From contig NZ_QREG01000006.1 of NCBI RefSeq assembly GCF_003386095.1, positions 172,832-236,831 on the forward strand: 64,000 nucleotides of DNA, in the 5' to 3' direction. Origin of the DNA: Marinoscillum furvescens DSM 4134 (GTDB taxonomy: Bacteria > Bacteroidota > Bacteroidia > Cytophagales > Cyclobacteriaceae). Shown here in pieces: positions 54,801-63,643 of this stretch. The translations under genes and the position numbers were made by a program. Numbering within the stretch: position 1 is the stretch's first letter; the number at the start of each line of letters is the position of its first letter. The notes below the pieces were generated by a model. It saw only the letters and a list, made by a program, of their open reading frames with translations. It made no database searches and was not told the DNA's origin.

Positions 54801-55764
54801 GGTTGTGAAACAGGTTTCGAAGCTGGCGATTTTGTGGGTCATCATAAAATGCGCTACCGGCCAGGGCATGAATAACTTTCAGGTTCTCATCCAAGATATT
54901 GATTCCACTACCACTCAGTGCCCATAGCCTGCCTTTAGCATCTATAGCTTCCCCACTCAACCCATGGTAATGGTTACTGTGCTCTACCAGCTCATTTTTT
55001 TCGGTTAGATAGGCTGATGGCGGTACATCTGACAGCAGACGATCGCCATATTGGACCAGTGAAAAATGGAATTGTTGTTTGGGTTTATAAGCTTTAAATA
55101 CCCGTTGAAAAATTTCCTTCTGTGGATCAAATATGTTGAGCCCTTTCCAGGTACCCACAAATACGCGTCCATCTGGATGCTCTGCCAGCGACAGGATATT
55201 GTTATGGCTGATGGTATTTTCATCCGCCTCATCATATTGGAAACGCTGAAAAGTTTCGGTTTCCCGGTCCATGAGGTTTAACCCACCGCCATCAGTACCT
55301 ATAAAAAAATCACCATTGGAAGTTTCATAAATGACCTTTACCTCATTAAAACTAAGGCTTGTACGGTCATCAGGGTCGTTGATGTAGCGCTTAAAGCAAT
55401 CGCAGTTGCGGTTGTATTTGTGCAACCCACCTCCGTAAGTACCTACCCAAAGGACTCCACGCTTATCCTCAAAAACACTGGAGACCCGATTGCTGGTAAG
55501 GGCAGTAGTGTCTTGTGTGTCCTTCTGATAGTGTTTGAAATTTCCACCATCCCATCTCCAAAGGCCATTTTCAGATCCGATCCAGATGAATCCGAATTGG
55601 TCCTGCTCCATATCGGTAAGAATCGCCTCCACCGGAAGTTGGAATTTCCGGATATTGAACACGGCAGTATCCGTACTGGCTATCGCTGGAAAGACTATGC
55701 CTGCCCAACCTGATAGAAATACTAACTGCAAGATTATCAATTTATAATACTGGACCGTGTGCAT
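51805..55764 (-). CDS. Hybrid two-component system sensor/regulator (HTCS) for polysaccharide use
   Basis: 1319 aa combining sensor, kinase, receiver and DNA-binding domains. Signal region 1-30; Reg_prop two-bladed propeller repeats ~35-650 (many FGFIWIGSENGL, LWVGTYGGGL units); Y_Y_Y domain ~685-760; membrane helix ~768-792; HisKA with phospho-acceptor His826 (SHELRTPL); HATPase ~920-1045 (NLVANAIKFTP, DTGVGIP, GSGIGLSL); receiver with Asp1119 (PDVIICDVMMPE); AraC-type HTH ~1215-1310. HTCSs bind an oligosaccharide in the periplasm and activate the cognate PUL. It lies alone between convergent-sized units on the same strand; the agar/porphyran oligosaccharide is the likely signal, though no SusCD pair is in the window. 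Confidence 0.95.
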   Translation of the reverse strand: MHTVQYYKLIILQLVFLSGWAGIVFPAIASTDTAVFNIRKFQLPVEAILTDMEQDQFGFIWIGSENGLWRWDGGNFKHYQKDTQDTTALTSNRVSSVFEDKRGVLWVGTYGGGLHKYNRNCDCFKRYINDPDDRTSLSFNEVKVIYETSNGDFFIGTDGGGLNLMDRETETFQRFQYDEADENTISHNNILSLAEHPDGRVFVGTWKGLNIFDPQKEIFQRVFKAYKPKQQFHFSLVQYGDRLLSDVPPSAYLTEKNELVEHSNHYHGLSGEAIDAKGRLWALSGSGINILDENLKVIHALAGSAFYDDPQNRQLRNLFHNQKTGDTWVLGDRGSFFLIDQKAPIFKPFLEGQPAVHLQSTPNYLWVADGVKVTIYDKTEFTVVRSFPFPMHNPLMESDSHGTMYLADQLAVRAYNEDGSKRWEEPHGITTEVKCLALTRDSVLWIGRILGVSQLDLKSRTIRHIHCNPNAKPNELGYFHHVHKIFQSSSGEIWLGTDGDGLKKYHPKDQSFTHYRHVIGDTTTLNGQFIRDLKEDQQGRLWVGSMMGVCCLNDDGKSFSRIQHDALRDVSVTTMEVDDAGGLWVGSRGEGLYYFEPDSGEVMNLNSRKGLSSDHVTNSLKLTDGRILVGTEAGLMVFDPEQVHPSASTPSVYLSNLLINNEQVAVGGRHLTSHIMVADSILLEYSDNKFELEFRAIHYDDNDRCQYAYKLEGFDEDWVAAKGANKATYTNIPAGQYKFMVKTSNEDGVWNEAIRSIHIAIAPPYWELLWVRLLFLLLMAGIIAGILVVFIRREKSKNQFKLEKERVKQTEELTQMKLRFFTNISHELRTPLTLIAAPLDKYKQEQVVPRKSVLDMMYKNSKRLLELINQILDFRKLEGDQQPLQVAEQDHLGLIENIKSAYAYWAKESQVNFIVNYSKNTPKCYFDADVVEKIITNLVANAIKFTPRNGDVRLNVELLPHSVSNQCIQTGKMKIDIRDTGVGIPKEVQSKIFDRFYQLDFKELPAAGSGIGLSLIAGLVDLHRGQITFHSEEGRGTHFSIELPVGFQDHELVSKVEDELATGKPEDDRILILVIEDHEDIRQLLREELSAQYRVIEAENGKYGVKLAIAQVPDVIICDVMMPEVNGLQVVNQLKNNVLTDHIPILLLTAKTSIQDKLDGLKAGAEDYIQKPFNISEVKLKVRNVLDSRQALVRKFGQQNLEEKKDDKEDFLSAINQLLHTHLADNDFSIDELCLEMGVGRSQLYRKLMALTGKSIKEYINTHRLTYARQLLETGEYSVKEVAFRVGFNDNHYFSRSFKKEFGYPPSHFTDKKKNLLKQ

Positions 55765-55845
55765 CTTAGCTTAAAGATGCCAATTTATTCGGTACCTTCA
55801 AGGGCAAACGGTTGTGGCCGGTAAGCTATCTTAACCCTGAGTCAG

Positions 55846-56853
55846 TTATTTGGTTTGTAGTCGCCAGGTGCGTACCCAGTCTACATACATCGTGTTGACA
55901 GAACTGTCCTTCAGCAGTTCCTTTTGGGCTATGCCACCGAGCCAGTCTTCATCTACGGTCCAGAGGTCCCATATGAGGTTTAGTGCTCTGGTAAAGTCTC
56001 GCTCTGACACCACACTACCTGCCGGCTCACCGTCCAGATAAAACTGAATGTGTGTGGCGTCTTTCCACCAGACACCCACAATGTGGTAATCTTCATTCCA
56101 GGGTACTCCTTTCAGCGGGTTGTTTTCAGAAAGGTTTCGGTTGTCAAAGTTGCCTTTGTTGCGGCGTGTATCATCGTCTACCACATGAAAGTACTGTGAA
56201 TTCATCTGCCAGGGAAAATCCGGCTGGCAACCACACGATGGGTTCGAGTTATTTTCTATGACGTCAATCTCATTCCGGTTGGAAATATTGCCATTGTTGA
56301 GCCAGAATGTATTGTATGCTGAAATGTGGGCCGTTTTGATGCGGCTTTCTGTGTACATCGGATAGCTGATCTGCGCTCTGGACTGCACCCGAGAGGTCTC
56401 AAACCATCGCTCTGCACCTTCGTCCAGCGTGGCTTTGATCCACAGGTTGCCATCTGCCACTCCTGAGTTTTCATCACGCATTTGCACCGGCACACCATAG
56501 TTCCAGAGTGGTTTAAACCATTTGTTGCTATCCCAAACATCAAATTCATCCGTAAGCTCTTCTTCTTTTACCCATTCCATTCCCTCGGGTGTAGTATCAT
56601 CTATAGACACAAATGAGGGAAGAGCAGGGTTCATGTTTTGAAATGCCTCGGCTGATGGCCCTTCAGTTTGATCCTCCTCTTGCTGGCTCTCTTCTTGCTG
56701 ATCTTCCTCTCGCTGGTCTTCTTCATTGACCTCTTCGAAATTCTCCTGTTTTTTGTCCGGCTCTATTTCTGAAGTTTTACATCCGTATAAAACCCCAACC
56801 ACCAAGCACATCACTGACAAGCGAACTAACAACAGTATCTTTTGACTAAACAT
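55846..56853 (-). CDS. GH16 agarase/porphyranase-type lipoprotein
   Basis: 335 aa. Lipobox VLYGC (Cys25), then a low-complexity acidic linker of Glu, Asp and Gln (~34-66), typical of surface-exposed lipoproteins. The GH16 domain (~75-335) has catalytic Glu195, Asp197, Glu200 in NEIDVIEN, with YTESRIKTAHISAYNTFWL and a WYLDG-like substrate strand IQFYLDGEPAGSV. It should cut beta-1,4 linkages of agar-type galactans on the cell surface. The gene directly follows the sulfatase and precedes the HTCS on the same strand, with a hairpin upstream. A beta-porphyranase assignment is possible but cannot be separated from beta-agarase by eye. Confidence 0.9.
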   Translation of the reverse strand: MFSQKILLLVRLSVMCLVVGVLYGCKTSEIEPDKKQENFEEVNEEDQREEDQQEESQQEEDQTEGPSAEAFQNMNPALPSFVSIDDTTPEGMEWVKEEELTDEFDVWDSNKWFKPLWNYGVPVQMRDENSGVADGNLWIKATLDEGAERWFETSRVQSRAQISYPMYTESRIKTAHISAYNTFWLNNGNISNRNEIDVIENNSNPSCGCQPDFPWQMNSQYFHVVDDDTRRNKGNFDNRNLSENNPLKGVPWNEDYHIVGVWWKDATHIQFYLDGEPAGSVVSERDFTRALNLIWDLWTVDEDWLGGIAQKELLKDSSVNTMYVDWVRTWRLQTK

Positions 56854-56988
56854 AGATCTCCTACCTCATTTATAATAGAAACTATGACCAAGGTATGCAG
56901 CAGTACGGTAAGGCCTTCTAAAACCAACTTGACAAAAACTGGACACCACAACACAACACTTTACAAAATGTTAGTTTTCAGAGGTTCT

Positions 56989-57018
56989 GCATTTCACCAG
57001 GAATGAAATGCGTTTTTT
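56989..57018. terminator. Hairpin downstream of the second sulfatase
   Basis: Perfect 8-bp stem GCATTTCA / TGAAATGC, 7-nt loop, 43 nt after the sulfatase stop on the minus strand. The T run (GTTTTTTG) is on the plus-strand side, so as a terminator it is better oriented for plus-strand transcription; its role for the sulfatase is uncertain. Confidence 0.4.
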
Positions 57019-57060
57019 GCTGTCTTCTTGTCGAATGGTTTTTTTTGAATCACTGTTCTT

Positions 57061-58635
57061 TCAATCATAATAAGCCCAAAAGTCAGTTTCAGACCTCATC
57101 GGATCAGGTACATCTGCAAACTCCGTAGCGGCAGTTTTCATCAAACGACGCATTTCCTTTACTTTCTCCTCATACTCGGGAAAATCTGCGAGGTTAAAAG
57201 TTTCCCACGGGTCTTCCGTGAGCTTAAACAGCTGTGTGACACGAGAGCCGGCAATATGCGCCTCTCTATCGTAGCTTTTGGCTACTGGTGCCCGGACGTA
57301 TTCTATCAGTTTATATGCACCGTGCCGCACGGCGCGTTGGTGCTGGCGGTACGCATGGTAGGTGTAATCCCTTACTGACGAAGATTCACCAGAAATGACC
57401 GATGCTAAACTTTTGCCCGTTACCGATTCTGGTATTTCCAGGCCTGCCAATTCACAAAGCGTGGGCAGGATATCGAAGTTATACACCAGCGCATCTATCC
57501 TGCTACTGCTTTCCTCTATCAAACCTCCGGAAAATATCAAGGGAATGTGAATGCCATCTTCGTCATAAATATTTTGCTTACCCAACAACCCATGATTTCC
57601 TACCCCCAGCCCACTATCTCCGGCCATCACAATCAGTGTATTTTCATAAAGTCCGCTTGCTTTCAATGCTGCCACCACACGTCCTATTTGTGCATCTAGA
57701 TGCGTGATGATGGCATAATAATCCGACAGATGCTGACGTGCTATATCGACCGTGCGGGGCCATGGAGCCAAACGCTCATCCCGTAGGTATATGTGCCCAT
57801 TATCAAAGGGGTGCTGAGAGCCATAAGACGGTGGCAAATCGATCTCTTCCTCAGGGTACAGGTCTTTGTAACGCTGGGGTGCCTGCCTGGGGTCATGAGG
57901 TGTAGGAAATGCGAGGTAAGTGAAAAATGGATCTTCCTTGGTGTAATTGGTAAAAAAGGAAACAGCTTCATCTGCCAACACCTCCGATACATGGGGCCCT
58001 GTAGCTTCCGTACCTATAGGTCCACGCTTATCTTCTGCCGTGAGCGCCCGTCTGATGACCGTTCCATTGTCATCATACTCCAACAAGTAACAGTCTTCTT
58101 TGCGGTAATTCCCACTGGCATTCCAATCACTAAATGGCATCCGGAATTGATCGGTGAGGTATGCAGGCATACCAGACACTTTGGCTCCATCATCAAATGA
58201 CCGGGCCAACGATTTCATATCATTATGCCATTTACCAATATGATACGTATAGTACCCAGCATCCTTAAAGATTTCGCCCATTGTGTGATGATCTGATGGA
58301 ATCACCCGACCTTGTCTGGGTCCAAGTTCAAATAAGTTTCTACCGGTGAGGAGCATAGCCCGGCTAGGAATACAAGTAGCCCCTGTAAAAGCTCCCTGCA
58401 GGTAGGCATTGGTAAAAGCTACACCTTCCTGCGCCAGCTGATCAAGGTTCGGTGTTTGTACCGCCTCACCACCCAGGGTGTGCACACCTGAGTAGCGATG
58501 GTCGTCGGTATAGATCACCAGGATGTTTGGTTTTTTCAGAGCTTGAGCGCCCGTGTGACTGGTATTTATGAATACCGCAGCAAACCATAGTATGAGTCCA
58601 ATTAGCGATTGACATGTATTTCTGTAAGTAGCCAT
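57061..58635 (-). CDS. S1-family sulfatase, exported
   Basis: 524 aa; signal peptide ends SHTGAQA (~31). Start of catalytic domain KKPNILVIYTDDHRYSG, formylglycine Cys88 in GATCIPSRAM (C-x-P-x-R), YHIGKWHND and MAGDSGLGVGNHGLLGKQNIYD. Similar architecture to the sulfatase at 11.2 kb (shared FTNAYLQG/LTNAFNMG, PRQAPQRYKDLY) but without a lipobox. The enzyme should desulfate algal galactan oligosaccharides in the periplasm. It lies upstream of the lipoprotein GH16 and downstream of a GH28-like gene, probably each with its own promoter since gaps are 65-210 nt. Confidence 0.92.
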   Translation of the reverse strand: MATYRNTCQSLIGLILWFAAVFINTSHTGAQALKKPNILVIYTDDHRYSGVHTLGGEAVQTPNLDQLAQEGVAFTNAYLQGAFTGATCIPSRAMLLTGRNLFELGPRQGRVIPSDHHTMGEIFKDAGYYTYHIGKWHNDMKSLARSFDDGAKVSGMPAYLTDQFRMPFSDWNASGNYRKEDCYLLEYDDNGTVIRRALTAEDKRGPIGTEATGPHVSEVLADEAVSFFTNYTKEDPFFTYLAFPTPHDPRQAPQRYKDLYPEEEIDLPPSYGSQHPFDNGHIYLRDERLAPWPRTVDIARQHLSDYYAIITHLDAQIGRVVAALKASGLYENTLIVMAGDSGLGVGNHGLLGKQNIYDEDGIHIPLIFSGGLIEESSSRIDALVYNFDILPTLCELAGLEIPESVTGKSLASVISGESSSVRDYTYHAYRQHQRAVRHGAYKLIEYVRAPVAKSYDREAHIAGSRVTQLFKLTEDPWETFNLADFPEYEEKVKEMRRLMKTAATEFADVPDPMRSETDFWAYYD

Positions 58636-58700
58636 TGTAGCGATTTAAGTGGTAAAAAGGGGTTTGGTGGCGTCACCAGGTAAAACCATTGCGTTCTGGA

Positions 58701-60131
58701 TCAAGGGATAATTCGTTCCTGACGTTCATCTGAGCCTGTAAGAGTAAACACCACATCTTCCAATTCAAGCTGCTCTACATGACGGGCGTACATCCCATAG
58801 GCCGGCAGCACCTCTCCAAACATGGTAAATTCCGGGTACTTATTCACGTTCTCCGGAACGGCAATCTTTGCATGCTCTGCAGTACCTCCACCGGGCAGTG
58901 AAATTTGGATGTTTTTCAAGGAAAGCTGATCAATGGGATGGTCTGGTGTACCGGTGATAAATATGCCCGTAGGTGCACTTAGCCTGGATTCTTCTACGGT
59001 TCGGGTGGTAGCTGTAACATTCGATATCTGCACACCAGCCATAGTCCCCACAGGCTGTCGCTTAGCATCCCTATATACCAGCCTACGCTCGCCCAACCTC
59101 ACAAAGATTGGCATGTCTACATTGGTCATTTCAATGCTATCTATGAGAATGCCCCGAACATTGGCACCATCAACACTTAGCAGCTTGATACCTCCACCTT
59201 TCGTATCATAGATCTGACAGTTTTTGACGGTGATGTTGCTAAAATTCCCCATAGACTCGGTACCAAACTTTACGGCTCCCCAGTGGCTGCTCAGCTTACA
59301 ATTATGCACTTTGATATCTTTTGTAGGAATGGGACTGGTGGTCTTAAAGCAGATCGCATCATCTCCACTGTCTATATGTGTATTAGAAATCACGCCTTCT
59401 GAAGAGGAATCGATATCAATCCCATCATTATTTTGATTGGCATGGCTGTAAATTGATACTCCATCTACAACAAACTTCTTACACTGATAAAAATGCAATG
59501 TCCAGGCAGCTGGCTGTCGTAGCGAAATGTTCTCAATATTGATGTTTTCTGACCTCACCAAACGTATGAGAAATGGACGGTAGGACGGTCTTATATGCTT
59601 GTTAACATAGTTTTGTTTGGAGGTATCTACCTCTGGCATCCTGGGCACAATTAGCTCTTCTCCAAGCTCTACCATGGTCTTTTTGATCGCACCCATTGTA
59701 AACCTGTCGCCCTTGCCATCGATCACCCCTTCACCAACAATCGCGATGTTTTTGGCCTTTATAGCCCCGATCAAACATTGCCCGCGGTATTGACCCGTGG
59801 CGTCAATAAAGGGATCTATAGACTGGAAATGGTTGGGATTGAGACTAGCGATCAGTTTGGTGTTTTCTGCTACCTTCAAGGTCACATCATCTTTCAAAAG
59901 GATAGTGCCAGTACTGAACACTCCACCCTCGACCAACACTACACCGCCACCATTTTCCGAACAGTCATCAATAGCCCGCTGAATGGCCGCCGTATTTACT
60001 GTGATGCTATCACCTACAGCGCCATAATCGGTAACCCTCCACTCGACCTGCGGTTGACAGCTTGTAATCAACAAAATCACAAACGTCAGCAGGAGTAAGC
60101 CTGAAGAGGTGGAAGAATGGTTTGTTCTCAT
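58701..60131 (-). CDS. GH28 (polygalacturonase-superfamily) lipoprotein
   Basis: 476 aa; lipobox LLITSC (Cys25). Pectate-lyase-like start VEWRVTDYGAVGDSITVNTAAIQRAIDDC, then the right-handed helix with GH28 active-site motifs NDGIDID (235-241) and SGDDAICFK (Asp257/Asp258), and SSHWGAVKFG where GH28 has its conserved histidine. A GH28-type enzyme acts on galacturonic-acid or related alpha-linked sugars; in an agar-type locus this is unexpected, so it may act on another alpha-galactosidic linkage or on co-occurring pectin-like material (inference). It is followed 65 nt later by the sulfatase. Confidence 0.88.
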   Translation of the reverse strand: MRTNHSSTSSGLLLLTFVILLITSCQPQVEWRVTDYGAVGDSITVNTAAIQRAIDDCSENGGGVVLVEGGVFSTGTILLKDDVTLKVAENTKLIASLNPNHFQSIDPFIDATGQYRGQCLIGAIKAKNIAIVGEGVIDGKGDRFTMGAIKKTMVELGEELIVPRMPEVDTSKQNYVNKHIRPSYRPFLIRLVRSENINIENISLRQPAAWTLHFYQCKKFVVDGVSIYSHANQNNDGIDIDSSSEGVISNTHIDSGDDAICFKTTSPIPTKDIKVHNCKLSSHWGAVKFGTESMGNFSNITVKNCQIYDTKGGGIKLLSVDGANVRGILIDSIEMTNVDMPIFVRLGERRLVYRDAKRQPVGTMAGVQISNVTATTRTVEESRLSAPTGIFITGTPDHPIDQLSLKNIQISLPGGGTAEHAKIAVPENVNKYPEFTMFGEVLPAYGMYARHVEQLELEDVVFTLTGSDERQERIIP

Positions 60132-60367
60132 AGCTATAGTATTTTCAACTCTAAAGTGATCATTCTACCTGACTCCCTTTCACGCAAAGGTTTTCACAGA
60201 GAAATTGGAGGGTCTATAGAGCTCAAAAAAGGAAGTAGCCTGAGGCAGATAAAGATAGGAGCACCTATCACAGGAGCGTTACGCAAATAGGAGTCAGCTC
60301 AAAATTGACGTTAAGGCCGGGCATGCGCGCTACCGCTAGCTGGATTTGACGGAAAAATTATATACGA
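60132..60367. other. Intergenic stretch, nothing recognised
   Basis: 236 nt between the BNR-repeat gene end and the GH28 start. No ORF, hairpin with a T run or repeat stood out. It must carry the GH28 promoter. Confidence 0.4.
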
Positions 60368-63268
60368 CTATTCTCTAACAAACCGTATAGAATAAGTCTT
60401 ACCCTGCCGCTTTATTAAAACAAGATAAATCCCAGGATTCAAATCACTTGTGTCAATATCCAGCATGTTGCCATATCTCTGCCACTTAAGGTTAGGAATG
60501 GATTTACCATCTACCGAAATAACGTCCATTGCCAATTTTTCTGGATCGGTGAAGTTCAATGTTACTTTTAAAGAATTCGAAGTAGGGTTTGGATAAGCAC
60601 CTACTTTCTTGTTATCGACCCTGGCATCCGTATCAAGTACCTTTGATGGTTCCTCTTTTGCTATTAAGTCATTCCAACCTTCAGTCACACCCTCTTCATA
60701 ACCGACAGTCCAGCCACTGGACTTCAATGCCAGCCAGTATATTCCTTCTATATATGGGTCTGGCTTAAAATCAACTATCACACCTGGTTGTCCTAAATTA
60801 TCGTTGATCTTGTGCCAGGTTTCACCACCATCTTTAGATAAATAAGCCCCGGTATTTAGCAACATGGTAAAATTCTTCTTGGCATTCTGTATGGCACACG
60901 ACACAGTGATGATATCTGGGTTGAGAGGCGATGTGGTAGTCTGCCATATATAGGGCATGTCAAAAATCTTCTCCCAGGAGCTTCCCTCATCTTTGCTTCT
61001 CCAGACTCCTCCTTCTTTTAAGGACCCTTCGAATCTTCCACAGGAAATATATAACCATCGGTTGTTCCGGTCCTGATAGATATTATTCACGGCGACTATC
61101 TCAGCTGGTATAGTCATCTTTGACCAGTTTTCACCTCCATCTGTTGTCTTATACAATCCTCCACTTCCGCCTTTTGTACCTTCGTTCAATGCAGCATATA
61201 AAGTCGCTCCATTGTCCTTATCCATAGCTATTCTCCTTACACTTGCGTCTAAAGGAAAACCGTTGTTTTTTGTACTCCAGGTAAGTCCACCATCCGTACT
61301 CTTGTATACTCCGAATTCATCTATATCATCGGGTATCAGATGAGCAGATACTTCTGCAATGGCATTTGAAATCAGTGTAAAATAGATATTATTAGGATTT
61401 TCGTGATCTATGGTCAACGAATACTGAAACAACATATCCGAAGAATTATTCCCTTCATGAACAACCGGCCTTGATAAAGTTTCCCAGGTCTTCCCGCCAT
61501 CCGTTGATCTTCTAAAATATCCTCTGTGTGTCTGTCTGAATTGTAATGTATAGATGATGTCAGGATTATTGGGGTGTACTGCCACGGTTGCAATGGACAA
61601 AGCACCACCTTCATTGTTCTGTCCTTCGATTTGCTTTACTGCCACGTCTTTTCGATCCGCCCAGTCTCCCAGAGGAGCTGACTCCCATAGGCCATGTTCC
61701 CCACTACAGAAAAAATATCGGGATTTTATACCCGTCTCTAACAGCATCAACCTTCCAGGCAAGTTACTGTCTCCCCTGCCGATCCAGGCGCCGCTGCCTT
61801 CTTCTGTCTCATCGTCATCCATCTGATTCCATGTCGCTCCCTGATCATTCGACCGCACCACTTGTTGTTCCAGACAGGCGAACACCTCTCCAACGCTATT
61901 GATTTCCAGAAACCTATTGCCGAAAATTTCAAATTTCTCATCCTGGTCGTGCTGTAAATGCGCGTATTTCACATTTGCTCCTATGGGATTGTTTCGGGCC
62001 TGCCAATAACTCTTATCCGTCTCACTTATCCAATACTTACCCGAACGGGCAGTGGCTACCCAGCTTTGCCCACCATCTGAAGTCTTCCAAATGTCTCCCA
62101 CACCGAAAGCACCACGGTCATGTTTGGTATTATGACTCAAATAAAGCTCATCCTTATTCGTCGGGTTGACTACAAGTCTATTCCAGGTTGATAGCGCTGA
62201 ATTTGGTAGGATTGGGTAGTCATCTTTAGCTTGATTCTTGGAAATGCCAAACCATATCCCAAGGGCACGATAATAATTCTCACTTACAAAGTAGTTATTG
62301 ACGGAAGTCAGGTCAATGGCCAGGTTTCCAGTCATATTTACCCATGAGGCCCCATGGTCTATGCTCTTATATACCCCCCCTTTCGAAACAGTCGTACTGC
62401 CACTTGCTTCGAAAAAAGTTTGTTCCACTAAATAGATTATGAATTCATCATCAGCGGCATTGTAATAGTAAGTCATATCCCTTGGTCTATTATTTGGGAG
62501 TCCAGTAGCGCTTGGAGACCAGGATTCTCCACGGTCGGTACTTCGATAAACCCCATAATTCGAAGCTATAACTATATTGGAAGGATTGGTTGGATCTACA
62601 ACTATTTCAGCGACATCAAGACCTGCCGGTAACCCTGTAGTCTTTCTAGACCATGTTTTACCTCTGTCCGAACTCTTCATGATATGGCCGTATCCTCCCC
62701 AAGGATAGATATACCCTTTAGAAGGGTCATTCATACTGGCCAATGTCCTTCTAGTACCCTGATTTTTCACGTCCCAAAAGTCTCCACCGCCGACATACCA
62801 ATAATTATCATCGGTAGGATCAACCACTATGGTAGATTGTCTGCCTCCGGGCAAGCTTCCCATTGGCACCCAATTTTGTCCTTGATCCGTGGTATGGTAA
62901 TAAACTCCAACAACATCCAGTGCGATCCCAAAATCGGCATCCTGATGAGAAAAGGCCAACGATTTCACTCTCCTCAGCTCATCACCGTTCTCGCTTCGTC
63001 CTTTAGCCGTTTGCCAGGAAACACCATTATCCCAACTGCCATAAAAATCCCCTAAGTCTGGAGCCATAAACATGACGTTCTCATTGGTGGGGTGGCACCA
63101 AAACTCCTCACAATATCCAGCCATTCCAGGGCCAACTTGTCTCCACTTAACCAGATCATCTACAGGAACCTTTTCAGATTTTAACCGATCAAAATAAGCT
63201 GTATTTAGCTGCCCCATCGCGCTGAGAACTGTGACGAAAAATATTATTGGAAGTAACCTTCTTTTCAT
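60368..63268 (-). CDS. Secreted BNR/sialidase-like multi-propeller protein with T9SS sorting domain
   Basis: 966 aa from ATG 63268 (MKRRLLPIIFFVTVLSAMGQ signal). At least ten BNR/Asp-box-like repeats of the type S-x-D-x-G-x-[TS]-W run through ~30-860 (SSDRGKTWS, STDRGESWS, SIDHGASWV, SNDQGATWN, STDGGKTWE, TTDGGENWS, SKDGGETWH), giving two stacked beta-propellers as in GH74 or VPS10/sortilin-type proteins. A T9SS sorting domain (AYPNPTSNSLKV, SIRFVRE) ends it. GH74 enzymes cut xyloglucan but I could not see clear catalytic Asp pairs, so this may be a binding protein. It is the last gene before the group II intron. Confidence 0.8.
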   Translation of the reverse strand: MKRRLLPIIFFVTVLSAMGQLNTAYFDRLKSEKVPVDDLVKWRQVGPGMAGYCEEFWCHPTNENVMFMAPDLGDFYGSWDNGVSWQTAKGRSENGDELRRVKSLAFSHQDADFGIALDVVGVYYHTTDQGQNWVPMGSLPGGRQSTIVVDPTDDNYWYVGGGDFWDVKNQGTRRTLASMNDPSKGYIYPWGGYGHIMKSSDRGKTWSRKTTGLPAGLDVAEIVVDPTNPSNIVIASNYGVYRSTDRGESWSPSATGLPNNRPRDMTYYYNAADDEFIIYLVEQTFFEASGSTTVSKGGVYKSIDHGASWVNMTGNLAIDLTSVNNYFVSENYYRALGIWFGISKNQAKDDYPILPNSALSTWNRLVVNPTNKDELYLSHNTKHDRGAFGVGDIWKTSDGGQSWVATARSGKYWISETDKSYWQARNNPIGANVKYAHLQHDQDEKFEIFGNRFLEINSVGEVFACLEQQVVRSNDQGATWNQMDDDETEEGSGAWIGRGDSNLPGRLMLLETGIKSRYFFCSGEHGLWESAPLGDWADRKDVAVKQIEGQNNEGGALSIATVAVHPNNPDIIYTLQFRQTHRGYFRRSTDGGKTWETLSRPVVHEGNNSSDMLFQYSLTIDHENPNNIYFTLISNAIAEVSAHLIPDDIDEFGVYKSTDGGLTWSTKNNGFPLDASVRRIAMDKDNGATLYAALNEGTKGGSGGLYKTTDGGENWSKMTIPAEIVAVNNIYQDRNNRWLYISCGRFEGSLKEGGVWRSKDEGSSWEKIFDMPYIWQTTTSPLNPDIITVSCAIQNAKKNFTMLLNTGAYLSKDGGETWHKINDNLGQPGVIVDFKPDPYIEGIYWLALKSSGWTVGYEEGVTEGWNDLIAKEEPSKVLDTDARVDNKKVGAYPNPTSNSLKVTLNFTDPEKLAMDVISVDGKSIPNLKWQRYGNMLDIDTSDLNPGIYLVLIKRQGKTYSIRFVRE

Positions 63269-63336
63269 AATAAGCTTCAATTGCACTTAACTAATATCCC
63301 GCTTAGCAGTAAACGGTAAGATTGAAAGTTAAAATT

Positions 63337-63507
63337 TTATACAGGAATGGATTGAGCAGTCGTTTGCGCAGTTGGTTTCCGTACATATGTCTGATTAATA
63401 GGGGCCGTGGTACCTTTCTTGTCTATCTCTCTGTTTAAATTGGCCGTATTACGACAGCCTTCCAAAGCATTATTCTCCTTAAGAATTCTATTGGGGTGCT
63501 TTGATGC
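63337..63507 (-). pseudogene. Possible transposase or other gene relic (57 codons, no start codon)
   Basis: A minus-strand frame without an ATG, closed by stops at 63510 and 63337. It contains ALEGCRNTANLNREIDKKG, which recalls the EGC-x-N-x-x-x-L-x-x-EI segment of IS transposases as I remember it. It lies between the BNR gene start and the intron. The match is by eye only, and it could be chance. 63287-63336 and 63508-63606 show nothing further. Confidence 0.25.
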
Positions 63508-63643
63508 TTAGGTACCTTTAGGTTGCCTTAGTTGAAGTTAGCGGCAGATTAAAGAAGCTAGGTAGTTCATCAAATCGATTTGAAGGTTCTAAATCACCCT
63601 TTTTCAATCGAGTAGGAAATGAGGATGGATGATCAATCCAGCC

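Noticed and set aside
51805..55764. Separate histidine kinase and AraC regulator genes
   Set aside because: The frame is continuous with propeller, kinase, receiver and HTH in order, so it is one HTCS protein.
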